64,000 nt of DNA from Nonomuraea sp. PA05 (GTDB lineage Bacteria > Actinomycetota > Actinomycetes > Streptosporangiales > Streptosporangiaceae), in NCBI RefSeq assembly GCF_008086045.1, contig NZ_VSEY01000031.1, forward strand, positions 104,510 to 168,509, read 5' to 3'. Positions 1 to 8,800 of the stretch are shown here, in pieces. Below the pieces are notes generated by a model, which saw only the letters and a list, made by a program, of their open reading frames with translations, was not told the origin of the DNA and searched no databases. The first letter of the stretch is position 1; every line of letters begins with the position of its first letter. A program made the position numbers and the translations under genes.

Positions 1-2631
1 GACCAGCGCCTGCACGGTGTCGGGCGGGGCGGCGGTCAGGCGGTCGATCGCGTCCCGCAGCGGCGAGCGCAGCGCGTAGGCGGCGCCCGCCTCGGGGACG
101 GACCCGCCGAACTTCTCGGTGAAGGACAGCGTGTGCTCGCCGCACGCGGTCGCGACGGTCAGCACGCGGGTGCCGACGGCGACGCGGCGGCCGAGGTGCG
201 CCTGCGTGAACGTCCTGGAGGGGTCGGTGAGGTAGGCGTTGTCGTTGCCGCAGGCGCCGTCGCCGTAGACGACGCCGGGGCCCGCGCCCATCTCCTCGGC
301 GGCGACCAGGTCGGACAGGGAGCGGCCGAGCAGCGGCAGCTTGGTGTTCATCACCTCGCCGCCGCCTTCGACGCGGTCGAGGTACGTGGCCACCGCGCCG
401 AGCGACTTGACCAGGGCGCCGAACAGCGCCTGCGGGTTGCCGGGGTCGAAGGCGAAGTCCTTGACCTTGCCGATCTGGTCGAAGCCGCGCAGGTGCACGG
501 TGCCGGGCTCGCTGATGTCCGGCATCTCGATCTCGCCGGAGACCTTGCCGCCGAAGAAGTCGGCCAGGCCGGGCACGCCGAGGGTGAGCCGGGCGCGGGC
601 ACTCGCGTCCACCTGGGAGGTCAGGACGTCGCCCGGCTTGCTCGCCAGCCGTTCGAACAGGCGGGTCAGCGGCACGTCGCCGAGGTCCTTGAGGCCGACC
701 TTGACCAGGTCGCCGCCGTCACCGCTGCCCATGGTGAGGTCGCCGGTGATCTGGACGCCGAGGTAGCCGGCGACGGCGTTGACGTTCACCGGGGAGAGCA
801 CCGAGACGCGGGCGCCGAACAGGTCGCGGCCGGTGCGCAGCATGATCCGGTCGGCGGCTCTGGGCAGCTCGTTCACCACGGTGGCGCTGCCGTCGGCGTT
901 GGCATGCCGGTACGGGCACGCCTTGCCCTGCCCGTCCGGCCGCTGCGCGCACCCCTGTCCCGTCACCGGGTCGCTGAGGTCGAGCACGACGGTGGCCGAG
1001 GCGTGGTAGCCGCGCATGACCCCGGCCAGCGCGGCGGTGGCGTTGGCCCGGTCGAGCCCCGCGGCGTCCTTGAAGGCGCCGCCGAAGGAGACCTGCCCGA
1101 TCATCGGGTCGCTCGCGGAGATCCGGTACGGCGCGCCCGCGGCGGGCACTCCCCCGCGCCAGCCGTCGTCGGCGAGGGTGACGGTGTCGGCGGTGTTGTC
1201 CGCCACGATGCCGCTGGAGGCGCCCGCGGTGACGGTCCGCCCGGTGAACTGTCCTGGCGTCCACTTCTGGCCGGTGTGCTTGAGCGTCTTGGCCGTGTAC
1301 GTGACGCCCGCGCCGGTCCCGCCGGTGGTCTGGCCCGCGGGGTTGAGCGGCTCGGGGGCCGGGTTGACGGTCCGGTCCACCACGAGGGTGAAGGCGATCT
1401 TCTTGGCCGCGTCGTCGTAGCCGGCGTCGGCGACCTTGATGATCGCGCCGCCGGGCAGGCCGCGCGCCTGGCCGAGCGCGGCGAACAGGTCCTGGACGGA
1501 GGTGAAGGTGGGCTGCCCGGTGTTCCTGTCGACGCTGGCGGCGGCGAAGGCGTGGATGGCCTCGGACACCTGCACGGCATCGGCCAGGGAGCCGCGCATG
1601 AACGGCAGGTCGAGGTCGCCTTGCCCGTCCCAGCGGGCGCGCTGGGCGGCGGTGACGGCGTTGGCCAGGTGGGTCAGGCCGTCGAGCAGGTCCTTGGGCG
1701 TGAGCGTCTGGAAGCGGTTCAGCCGGTCCAGGTCGGCCTGGGTGACGCTCACGGCCGGCCCGCCGGTCGCCAGGTCGGGCCAGCTCACGTCGATGGCCGC
1801 GGTCGCCCCTTCTACCTGGGCGCCGGCGAACGGCTGCGCGGTGACCCGCAGCTTGGCGGTCGCCGAGCCCTTGCGGGTGAAGCCGAACAGACCCTCCGAG
1901 CCCAGCTCGCTCAGGTCGAGCCTGCCGTTGCCGTCCGGGTCGGCGGCGGTGGCGGCGAACTCGGCGGCGAAGGAGAGCGCCGAGTCCGGCGACAGGTCCA
2001 CGCCGAGGATGCCGAACGCGGCGGCGGGCTTGGCCCCGGCGGCCAGCCTCCCTTCGGCCCGCACCGTCACGGCCGCGTCCTTGCCGAGCCAGGCGGACTT
2101 GGTGGCGGGGTCGTAGGCGAAGGGCAGCTTCGCGGTGAGCTTGAGCGTGACGTCCACGCCGCCCGAGGTGGTCAGCGAGACCTTGGGCCGGCTGCTGCTG
2201 ACGGAGATCGGCCGGCCTGCCACCGTCCTGGCGATCTCGAGGGTCAGGTCGAGGTGCCTGGTCTGGCCCTGGGTGCTCGCCTCGGCCAGCAGCCTGCCGG
2301 CGCGGGGGCCGGGCACCTCGTACTCGTCCTGGAGGTCGTCCAGGCTGGTGAGGTCCTTGAGCTTGTCGTGCACGGCCACCTGGAACAGGTCGCCGAGGCC
2401 GAGGGCGTCCTCCCCGCCGGGCACCAGCCCGGCGAGCGGCAGTTGCTCGCCCATCGGGCCGAGCGTGGCCAGGCCGCCGCTCGCGGTCGTGAACCGTTGC
2501 ACCGCGGACAGCAACGCCGCGGTCTCGGCGTCCGGTTGCGCGGACGCGGCGGCCGGCGGCGGCACGGCCGCGACCAGACCCGTGGATAACACCCATGTGC
2601 AAAGGACACGCGACAATCGCTGGCTCGCCAC
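1..2631 (-). CDS. Large secreted modular protein, C-terminus cut by window edge
   Basis: Function not recognised. An open frame of 877 codons runs in phase to base 1, so the C-terminus lies outside. I chose the GTG at 2631 because it is preceded by a GGGGGG Shine-Dalgarno and starts a clear signal peptide (MASQRLSRVLCTW..., hydrophobic core, AAASA cleavage region near residue 32). The mature part is rich in beta-type sequence. Around residue 234 there is an EF-hand/dockerin-like calcium loop, DPDGNGRLDLSEL. At least two copies of a module with the pattern V-A-D-N-T-A-D-T-V-T-L then G-W...P-A-A-G-A-P-Y-R occur, near residues 500 and 830. It is probably a calcium-binding extracellular or cell-surface protein. 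It lies downstream of a tetR gene on the same strand but is separated by 98 bp with its own leader. Confidence 0.7.
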   Translation of the reverse strand, partial: MASQRLSRVLCTWVLSTGLVAAVPPPAAASAQPDAETAALLSAVQRFTTASGGLATLGPMGEQLPLAGLVPGGEDALGLGDLFQVAVHDKLKDLTSLDDLQDEYEVPGPRAGRLLAEASTQGQTRHLDLTLEIARTVAGRPISVSSSRPKVSLTTSGGVDVTLKLTAKLPFAYDPATKSAWLGKDAAVTVRAEGRLAAGAKPAAAFGILGVDLSPDSALSFAAEFAATAADPDGNGRLDLSELGSEGLFGFTRKGSATAKLRVTAQPFAGAQVEGATAAIDVSWPDLATGGPAVSVTQADLDRLNRFQTLTPKDLLDGLTHLANAVTAAQRARWDGQGDLDLPFMRGSLADAVQVSEAIHAFAAASVDRNTGQPTFTSVQDLFAALGQARGLPGGAIIKVADAGYDDAAKKIAFTLVVDRTVNPAPEPLNPAGQTTGGTGAGVTYTAKTLKHTGQKWTPGQFTGRTVTAGASSGIVADNTADTVTLADDGWRGGVPAAGAPYRISASDPMIGQVSFGGAFKDAAGLDRANATAALAGVMRGYHASATVVLDLSDPVTGQGCAQRPDGQGKACPYRHANADGSATVVNELPRAADRIMLRTGRDLFGARVSVLSPVNVNAVAGYLGVQITGDLTMGSGDGGDLVKVGLKDLGDVPLTRLFERLASKPGDVLTSQVDASARARLTLGVPGLADFFGGKVSGEIEMPDISEPGTVHLRGFDQIGKVKDFAFDPGNPQALFGALVKSLGAVATYLDRVEGGGEVMNTKLPLLGRSLSDLVAAEEMGAGPGVVYGDGACGNDNAYLTDPSRTFTQAHLGRRVAVGTRVLTVATACGEHTLSFTEKFGGSVPEAGAAYALRSPLRDAIDRLTAAPPDTVQALV

Positions 2632-2637
2632 CAGACC

Positions 2638-2664
2638 CCCCAGTGCGAAGACACGACACTGGGG
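2638..2664 (-). promoter_or_regulatory. 5'-leader hairpin overlapping the ribosome binding site of the secreted protein gene
   Basis: A perfect 8-bp inverted repeat (CCCCAGTG / CACTGGGG, 11-nt loop) lies just upstream of the GTG at 2631. Its proximal arm supplies part of the G-run that forms the Shine-Dalgarno, so folding would partly hide the ribosome binding site. A thermosensor-like or ligand role is inference only. Confidence 0.4.
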
Positions 2665-2729
2665 ACGTATGTAGTGATCACCGCTTGTGGGTCACTTGGA
2701 ACCGTCTACAAGCGCACCTCAGGAGGGCG

Positions 2730-3410
2730 TCACGCGAGCTTGGCGGCCACGGCGTCCAGCACCCAGTCGAGCCCGGTCGCGAAGGTCGTCGCGGCGTCCA
2801 CGTCCGTGCCGTCGTGCACGGCTCTGGCCAGCGCCGGGTAGCGGCCGGTGGCGAGCATCCTGGTCACGTGCGGGCCGAAGGCGCGCTGCCAGTCGCGCTC
2901 GGACAGGCCGGTGGCGCGCTCGGCCCGCAGGTTCGCGACCTCGCGCCTGATCGCGCCGATGACGTAGGCGCTGACGGTCTCCACGGCGCGCATGACGGTG
3001 TCGAGGTCGGCGAGGCCGTCGAGGGCGGCCAGGTCGGCCTCGGTCACGGCCAGGGCGTTGGGCCCCAGGACGGCACGGCCGCCGAGCAGGTCGGCCAGCC
3101 ACTGGTGGCGGAGGGTGGCCTGCCTGGTGCGGTGGGCGCGGGTGGCCAGCACCTGCCGCCAGTCGCCCGGCTGCTCGTCGGGCAGGATCTCGGCGTAGAC
3201 CTCGTCCACCATGAGGTCGAACAGCTCCTCCTTGGTGGAGATGTACCCGTACAGCCGCATCGGGCCGGCGTCGAGCCGGGCGGCGACCTTGCGCAGCGAC
3301 ACCGCCTCTAGGCCGCCCTCGTCGGCGAGCGCGATGGCGGCGGCGACGATGCGCTGCCGGTCGAGCGGCACGGGCCGACTCGGTGGCTCCGGCCTGTCCC
3401 ACACAGTCAT
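2730..3410 (-). CDS. TetR-family repressor, divergent to a flavin monooxygenase
   Basis: A 226-residue TetR-type regulator. The N-terminal helix-turn-helix covers about residues 20-65 (RIVAAAIALADEGGLEAVSL, then RKVAARLDAGPMRLYGYIS), and the C-terminal part resembles the TetR_C ligand-binding fold (W-R...LA...H...HQWLADLLGG). It faces the FAD monooxygenase gene across 53 bp holding the dyads 3417-3432 and 3449-3459, so it very likely represses that gene and itself in response to a small, possibly drug-like, substrate. A TACGAT box six bases before the ATG suggests a leaderless transcript. The inducer is unknown. Confidence 0.9.
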   Translation of the reverse strand: MTVWDRPEPPSRPVPLDRQRIVAAAIALADEGGLEAVSLRKVAARLDAGPMRLYGYISTKEELFDLMVDEVYAEILPDEQPGDWRQVLATRAHRTRQATLRHQWLADLLGGRAVLGPNALAVTEADLAALDGLADLDTVMRAVETVSAYVIGAIRREVANLRAERATGLSERDWQRAFGPHVTRMLATGRYPALARAVHDGTDVDAATTFATGLDWVLDAVAAKLA

Positions 3411-3416
3411 GGCTAC

Positions 3417-3463
3417 ATCGTACTGTTGCGATACGCCGCATCGGGCAAATACAGTGTATCGAC
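3417..3463. promoter_or_regulatory. Divergent operator/promoter between tetR and the monooxygenase
   Basis: On the plus strand TTGCGA (3426-3431) and TACAGT (3450-3455) with 18 bp between form a promoter whose start would fall at or next to the ATG at 3464, implying a leaderless mRNA; no Shine-Dalgarno is visible. The odd palindrome ATACA-G-TGTAT (3449-3459) overlaps the -10, and ATCG...CGAT (3417-3432) overlaps the opposite start region. Both suit a TetR dimer blocking both genes. Confidence 0.55.
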
Positions 3464-4621
3464 ATGAGCCACCGTATAGCCGTTGTCGGTGCCGGCCCCG
3501 CCGGCCTGACGTTCGCGCGCGTCATGCACCGTCACGACCGCCCCGTCACCGTCCTCGAACGCGACCCCTCCCGCGACGCCCGTCCCCCGGGCGGCACGCT
3601 GGACCTGCACGAAGGCATGGGCCAGCTCGCCCTGCGCAAGGCCGGACTGCTGGCGGACTTCCTGCCGCTGTCCCGTCCCGAGGGGCAGGCCATGCGCATC
3701 CTGGACGTGGACGGGACCGTCCTGCGCGACTGGCCCGCCGATCCGGACGAGCGGGCCAACCCCGAGATCGACCGGGGACAACTCCGCGACCTGCTGCTCG
3801 GCTCCATGGACGTGCGATGGGGGCAAGGCGTCACGGAGGTGCTGCCAGGGACGGGCGACGGTGTGCTGGTGCGTTTCGCCGACGGGCGGCAGGAGACGTT
3901 CGACCTCGTGGTCGGCGCGGACGGCGCCTGGTCACGGGTCCGTCCGGCGGTCTCGTCCGCGACGCCGCACTACACCGGCATCACGTACGTGGAGACCTCC
4001 CTGGACGACGTCGACCACCGCCGGCCGGAGCTGGCCCGCCTGATCGGCGACGGCTCCGTCGCCGTGTACGGCCCCAACCGCGCCCTCGTCGCCCAGCGCA
4101 ACAGCGGCGGCCACGTCAAGGTGTACGCCCAGTTCCGCGCGCCGCTGGACTGGCAGGCGGACCTCGACTGGGCCGACGCCGACGCGGTGCGGTCGGGCCT
4201 GCTGGCCCTGTTCGACGGCTGGACCGCGCCCGTGCTCGAACTCCTCAGGCACGGCACCGCCTTCGTCCGCCGCCCCCTCCACGTCCTGCCCGTCTCCCAC
4301 ACCTGGGCCCACGTGCCGGGTGTGACGCTGCTGGGCGACGCCGCCCACCTGATGCCGCCGCTGGGCGTGGGCGCGAACCTCGCCATGCTGGAGGGTGCGG
4401 AGCTCGCCGAGTCCGTCGCCGCCGGCGGCGATCCGGACGAGGCCGTCCGCGCCTTCGAGGAGCAGATGCAGGCACGGGCCGGCCGATGGGCGAAGATGAC
4501 GGCGGCCTGGCTGGAACGCCTCGTCAGCCCGGACCCCGCCGCCGCTCTCGCCGTCTTCGACGACGTGCACCCCGGCCCCTCGGTCACGACGGCGCCTGGC
4601 GGGGCAGGCCGGGCGGGTTGA
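3464..4621 (+). CDS. FAD-dependent aromatic monooxygenase (TetX/PHBH-like)
   Basis: A 385-residue group A flavin monooxygenase. The dinucleotide-binding motif is at the N-terminus (IAVVGAGPAGLTFARVMHRH, GxGxxG), followed by the acid that binds ribose (VLERD); the DG motif is DLVVGADGAWSRVR near residue 150, and the second FAD motif is GVTLLGDAAHLMPPLGVGAN near residue 295. Length and motifs match NAD(P)H-dependent hydroxylases, including the TetX tetracycline-inactivating group, but the substrate cannot be read from the sequence. The ATG at 3464 starts the Rossmann strand directly; in-frame codons upstream fall inside the operator. Control by the divergent TetR is likely, giving a self-contained xenobiotic-response pair. 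Confidence 0.88.
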   Translation: MSHRIAVVGAGPAGLTFARVMHRHDRPVTVLERDPSRDARPPGGTLDLHEGMGQLALRKAGLLADFLPLSRPEGQAMRILDVDGTVLRDWPADPDERANPEIDRGQLRDLLLGSMDVRWGQGVTEVLPGTGDGVLVRFADGRQETFDLVVGADGAWSRVRPAVSSATPHYTGITYVETSLDDVDHRRPELARLIGDGSVAVYGPNRALVAQRNSGGHVKVYAQFRAPLDWQADLDWADADAVRSGLLALFDGWTAPVLELLRHGTAFVRRPLHVLPVSHTWAHVPGVTLLGDAAHLMPPLGVGANLAMLEGAELAESVAAGGDPDEAVRAFEEQMQARAGRWAKMTAAWLERLVSPDPAAALAVFDDVHPGPSVTTAPGGAGRAG

Positions 4622-4772
4622 CCCGCGACTCGGGGATCGCCTCGTTGGCCGGCCCCCATCGTTCGGGCACCTGCTGGTACGTGCCGTTCCCGATGACGGT
4701 GTTGAGCGCCTCGTTGAGCGGTCCGACCAGGCCGTTGCCCTTCTTGGTCATGGCGGCGATGAGGGATTGCTC
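4584..4772 (-). pseudogene. 3' remnant of an amino-acid ABC transporter solute-binding protein
   Basis: In the frame ending at 4584 the translation reads SLIAAMTKKGNGLVGPLNEA, then NTVIGNGTYQQVPERWGPAN and ESRVNPPGLP. This is the typical C-terminal tail of family-3 periplasmic-type amino-acid-binding lipoproteins (helix, G-T-Y-x-x-I-x-x-W-G, then the final N-P). Everything 5' of about 4772 is replaced by the thioester-reductase gene in another frame, so only the tail survives. It overlaps the 3' end of the monooxygenase. It marks a recombination or deletion boundary at the end of the PKS operon. Confidence 0.7.
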
Positions 4773-5857
4773 AGTTGGTTGATCTTCGGGATATGGCCGC
4801 GCTCCGCGATGCCCGCCAGCATCCGGGCGAAGTACGCCTCGTCCAGCGCGGGCTCCGGCAGCGGCGCCACCGACGTGGTGAGCCGCGCGCGAGAGCAGGG
4901 AGGCAGGTAGCGCGGCTCGGGCACCACCATGTAGGCGATGCCCGCCCAGCACGCCAGGACCAGCCCGGAGGCCGGCAGGTGGGCGTGGCGCAGCAGCGCC
5001 TGCTTCCAGTCGGCCGGGTCGACGGCCGGCAAATCGCAGCCGGCCGCCCGCACCCGGTCGAAGACGTCGCCGACCCGGATCGGCTCCAGGTAGTTGGGGT
5101 GGAAGACCCGCCCCGCCGCGCTGGACGACCGGGACAGCTCGACGATCATCGCGGCGGTGTGGTCCACGGGCGCGCCCGGCATGGTGGCCGGGCTGTCCGG
5201 GGCCGCGCCCACCTCGACGGCGGCGCGGACCAGCCGGGTCCACAGGTCGGTGTCGGAGAACTGCCAGTCGCGGCTGTGCCCGAGGATGGCGCCCGGCCGG
5301 TAGACGGTGACGGGCAACCCTTCCGCGGCGGCCAGGCGCACCTGCTCCTCGCCGTGGAACTTCGACTGGCCGTAACCCAGCCCGCCGCTCATCGCCAGGA
5401 TCGGCTCCGTGGCCTCGTCCACCTCCGCGCAGCCCAGCTCGCGGGCGGCGGCGAAGACCGCGACGGACGAGACGTGATGGAGCGCCTTGGTCCTGCGGTG
5501 GCGGGCGAACCGCACGACCTCCCGCGTCGCGGTCACGTTGCCCGGGACGAGATGCTCGCACGAGGCGGCCAGGTTCACCGTCGCCGCGCAGTGGTAGACC
5601 GTCTCCACCCGCTCGGCCAGCCTCGTGTAGACGGCGGCCGGCAGGCCCATGCGCGGCCGGCTCAGGTCGCCGCGCACCACCGTCAGCCGTTCCGGCTCGA
5701 ACGGGCCGCCCAGCCTGGTCAGATGGGCGCGCAACCGCGCCTCCGCGCCCTGGTCGGTACGGCCCCGCACCACGCAGCAGACCTGCTCCGAGCGCAGCAG
5801 CAGCGCGCACAGGTGGCCGCCGAGGAACCCGGTGGCCCCCGTCACCAGGACGCTCAC
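4748..5857 (-). CDS. Stand-alone thioester reductase (Lys2/CAR R-domain type SDR)
   Basis: An extended short-chain dehydrogenase of 369 residues resembling the reductive-release (R) domains of NRPS, PKS and carboxylate reductases. It begins with the NADP-binding motif VTGATGFLGGHL, contains the HVSSVAVFA strand with the catalytic Ser/Thr region, and has the catalytic YGQSK (Y-x-x-x-K) with VYRPGAILGHS after it. Its GTG overlaps the PKS stop (GTGA), so the two are translationally coupled. The expected role is NADPH-dependent off-loading of the finished acyl chain from the PKS carrier domain as an aldehyde or alcohol. The PKS has no thioesterase, which supports this. The last residues run into a foreign gene remnant, so the exact C-terminus may be non-native. 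Confidence 0.85.
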   Translation of the reverse strand: MSVLVTGATGFLGGHLCALLLRSEQVCCVVRGRTDQGAEARLRAHLTRLGGPFEPERLTVVRGDLSRPRMGLPAAVYTRLAERVETVYHCAATVNLAASCEHLVPGNVTATREVVRFARHRRTKALHHVSSVAVFAAARELGCAEVDEATEPILAMSGGLGYGQSKFHGEEQVRLAAAEGLPVTVYRPGAILGHSRDWQFSDTDLWTRLVRAAVEVGAAPDSPATMPGAPVDHTAAMIVELSRSSSAAGRVFHPNYLEPIRVGDVFDRVRAAGCDLPAVDPADWKQALLRHAHLPASGLVLACWAGIAYMVVPEPRYLPPCSRARLTTSVAPLPEPALDEAYFARMLAGIAERGHIPKINQLSNPSSPP

Positions 5858-8800
5858 CGGGCACGCAGCCGGGCGAGAACCTGACCGGCCAGCTCACCGG
5901 CGCTGGTGCCCGGCCCGATGGCCATGATCGGGATGTCGCAGCCGAGGCGGCGCCAGATCGCCCCCTGCAACTCGGCTCTCATCAGGGAGTCGACGCCCAG
6001 CTCGTCCAGCGGCCGGTGCGGCGCGATGCCCGCGGGTTCCGCCTGCAGCACCTCGGCCAGCAGCCGGATGACGGCGTCGGTGACCAGCGGCTCGGCGCCG
6101 TCGCCCGCCTTCACCAGCTCGCGCAGGTCCGCGGCCGGCGCGGCCGGGCCGGCGGAGCGCACGGCGGAGAACCTGGGCCCGTCCAGGGAGGGGAACAGCA
6201 GGCGGGCGCCGTCCCAGTCGACCGAGCCGACCAGGGCGACGTCCACGTCCTGGGCGAGCAGCTCGCCGATCGCCGGCAGCGCCCTGGCCGGTTTCATCGG
6301 GCTGGTCCACCGGGACACGAACTGCTCCGCCTCGCTGGTTCGCGCCAGGTAGCCGACCTCGCCGACCGCTCCCCACGCGACCGCCAGGCCGCTCCTTCCA
6401 CGTGCCCGGCGCGCCCTGGCCAAGGCCTCGCAGAACAGGTTGCCTGCCGCGTAGTTGGCCTGCCTGACGTTGCCGACCGTCGCCGTCACCGAGGAGAACA
6501 GCACGAACAGCTCCGCCGACGGCGCCAGCCGGTCGAGCACCAGCGCCCCGCGCAGCTTCGGCTCCAGCGCGGCCAGCATCAGCTCCGGCGTCAGCTTGGC
6601 CAGCGGCACGTCCTGGAGCACCATCGCCGCGTGCACCACGCCCTTCACCTCGGGCCCGACGATCGCGCGCATCGCCTCCAGGTCGGTGACGTCGGCCCGG
6701 TGCGCGGTCACCTCCACGCCCAGTGCGGTCAGCGCCGCCACCGCCTGCCGCGCCTCCGGCCCGTCCAGGCCGCGCCTGCCGGCCAGCGCGATCCGCCTGG
6801 CGCCCTGCCGCGCCAGCCAGTGGGCCGCCCGCGCGCCGAACCCGCCCAGACCGCCGGTGACCAGGTAGACCCCGTCCGGATCCAGCCCGCGCGCTCGCGT
6901 GGCCAGGGCGGACGGCTCGAACTCGATGACGAGCTTGCCGATGTGCCGGGAGTGCCGCATCTGTTCGAAGGCTTCGGTGACGCGCCCCTCCGGGAAGCTC
7001 CGGTACGGCAGCGCCCGGTACGTGCCCGCCTCGACCCGCTGCGCGATCTCCGCGAGCTGCCGGTGCGCCACCTGGGGCATTCGTTCGGCGATCTGCTTGA
7101 GATCGACGGTGACGAACGAGACGTTGCCGCGCAGCAGACGCAGCGCCAGCCCGCCGCCGGAGAACAGGTCATGCTTGCCCAGCTCGACGAACCGGCCGCG
7201 GGGGCGCAGCAGCTCCACCCCCTCGGCCAGGGCGTCGCCCGCGAGCGAGTTCAGCACCACGTCCACGCCCCGGCCCTCGGTGATCGCCCTGACCTCGGCG
7301 GCGAAGCGCAGGCCGCGTGAGTCCAGGACGTGGTCCACGCCCAGCGCTTGGAGCAGGTCGCGTTTGCCAGGCGTGCTCGCTGTCGCGATCACCTTGGCTC
7401 CGGCCAGCTTGGCGTGCTGGATCGCGGCCAGGCCGACGCCGCCGGAGGCGCCGTGCACCAGCACCGTCTCGCCCTGGGCCAGCCGTACGGGGTCGTCGGC
7501 CAGGGCGAGGCGGACGGTGAGGAAGGCGACGGGCAGTGTGGCGGCCTCGGCGTACCCCATCGTGCCGGGGATGCGGGCCAGCGCGTCGCGGTCCAGCACC
7601 ACGTGCGAGGCGAGGGGGTGTTCGGCGGCGGCGAAGACGCGGTCACCCGGCGCCAGGTCGTGGACCTGCGCGCCGACCGCCGTCACCACCCCTGCGCAGT
7701 CGAAGCCGTAGACGCGTTCGTGGCTGGGGCCGCCCGCCGCGTCCGCGGGCAGCCTGCCCAGCGCCCACAGCACGTTGCGGTAGTTGACGCCCGCCGCCCT
7801 CACCTCCACCGTCACCTGGCCTGGGCCGGGAGCCGGCATCTCCATGGGCGTCCAGTCGAGGCGGAAGGCCGGGCCCTGGTTGCGCAGCCGCAGGGCGCGG
7901 GGCTCGGTCCCGGTCGCGGTGGGCTCCTGGGCGGGGCGCAACCGGGGCACGAACCGGCCCTCGGTGGTCAGCACCACCTCGTCCTCTTCGTCAGGTGCGA
8001 GCAGTTCGGCCGCGAGGCGCTGGGCGTCGCTCGCGCCTCGTTCCAGCGAGATCTTCCGTACGGTGAGACCGGGTGTCTCGTTGGACAGGCAGCGGGCGAC
8101 TCCCCACAGCGCGGCGTCGCCGGGGAAGTCCGGGCGTTCCGGGGCGGGGAACGTGCCTGAGGGGCGGGTGACGAGCCAGAACACGGCATCGGCCGGTGGG
8201 GCGGCGGCGAGCGCGTTGAGGGTCGTGGTGGCTGAGACGACGCGCTGCGCGCAGCTCGCCGGGTCGGCGTCCGCTGTGGCGTGGTCGCCGTCGAGGAGGT
8301 AGACGACGTGGCGTGCCGGTCGCGGACCGGACGAGACCTCGGCCCTGGCCCCGGCTCGATTCAGCTCGCCCGCCACCGCCTCGGCCAGCGCCCGGTCGCG
8401 GCCCGACTCGGTGACGATCAGCCAGTCCCCTGACGCGGCGGGCGCTGGAGGAGCCGCTTCGGCCCTCGGCTCGCGGGTGGCCACGAAGAGCGCCGTGTCG
8501 ATGCCCACCGGCTCCTCCTCGGCGCGCAGCTCGGCAGGTTCCGCGAGCCCGCAGCGCGGCAGCAGCCGCAGCCAGTCGGCTGTCCGGATCAGCGGGCCAC
8601 CGGGACGCAGGGCGGTGTCGGTGGCCGACCACCAGCCGTCCAGCAGGCCGAAGATCATGGTCGTCGGGCCCGCGTCGAGGGTCTCGCCCAGCAGCAGGAA
8701 GCCGTCGTCGGCCAGCAGGCGGGTGATCCGGCCGAGCGTCGCCTCCAGGTCGGTGGTGGCGTGCGCGACGTTCGCCGCGATGACGACGTCGAAGCCCGCT

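Noticed and set aside
133..2589. Very long plus-strand open frame opposite the first gene
   Set aside because: Composition is G/A/R/V-rich without domains; the minus strand gives a signal peptide, ribosome binding site and folded-looking modules. It is a GC-driven shadow.
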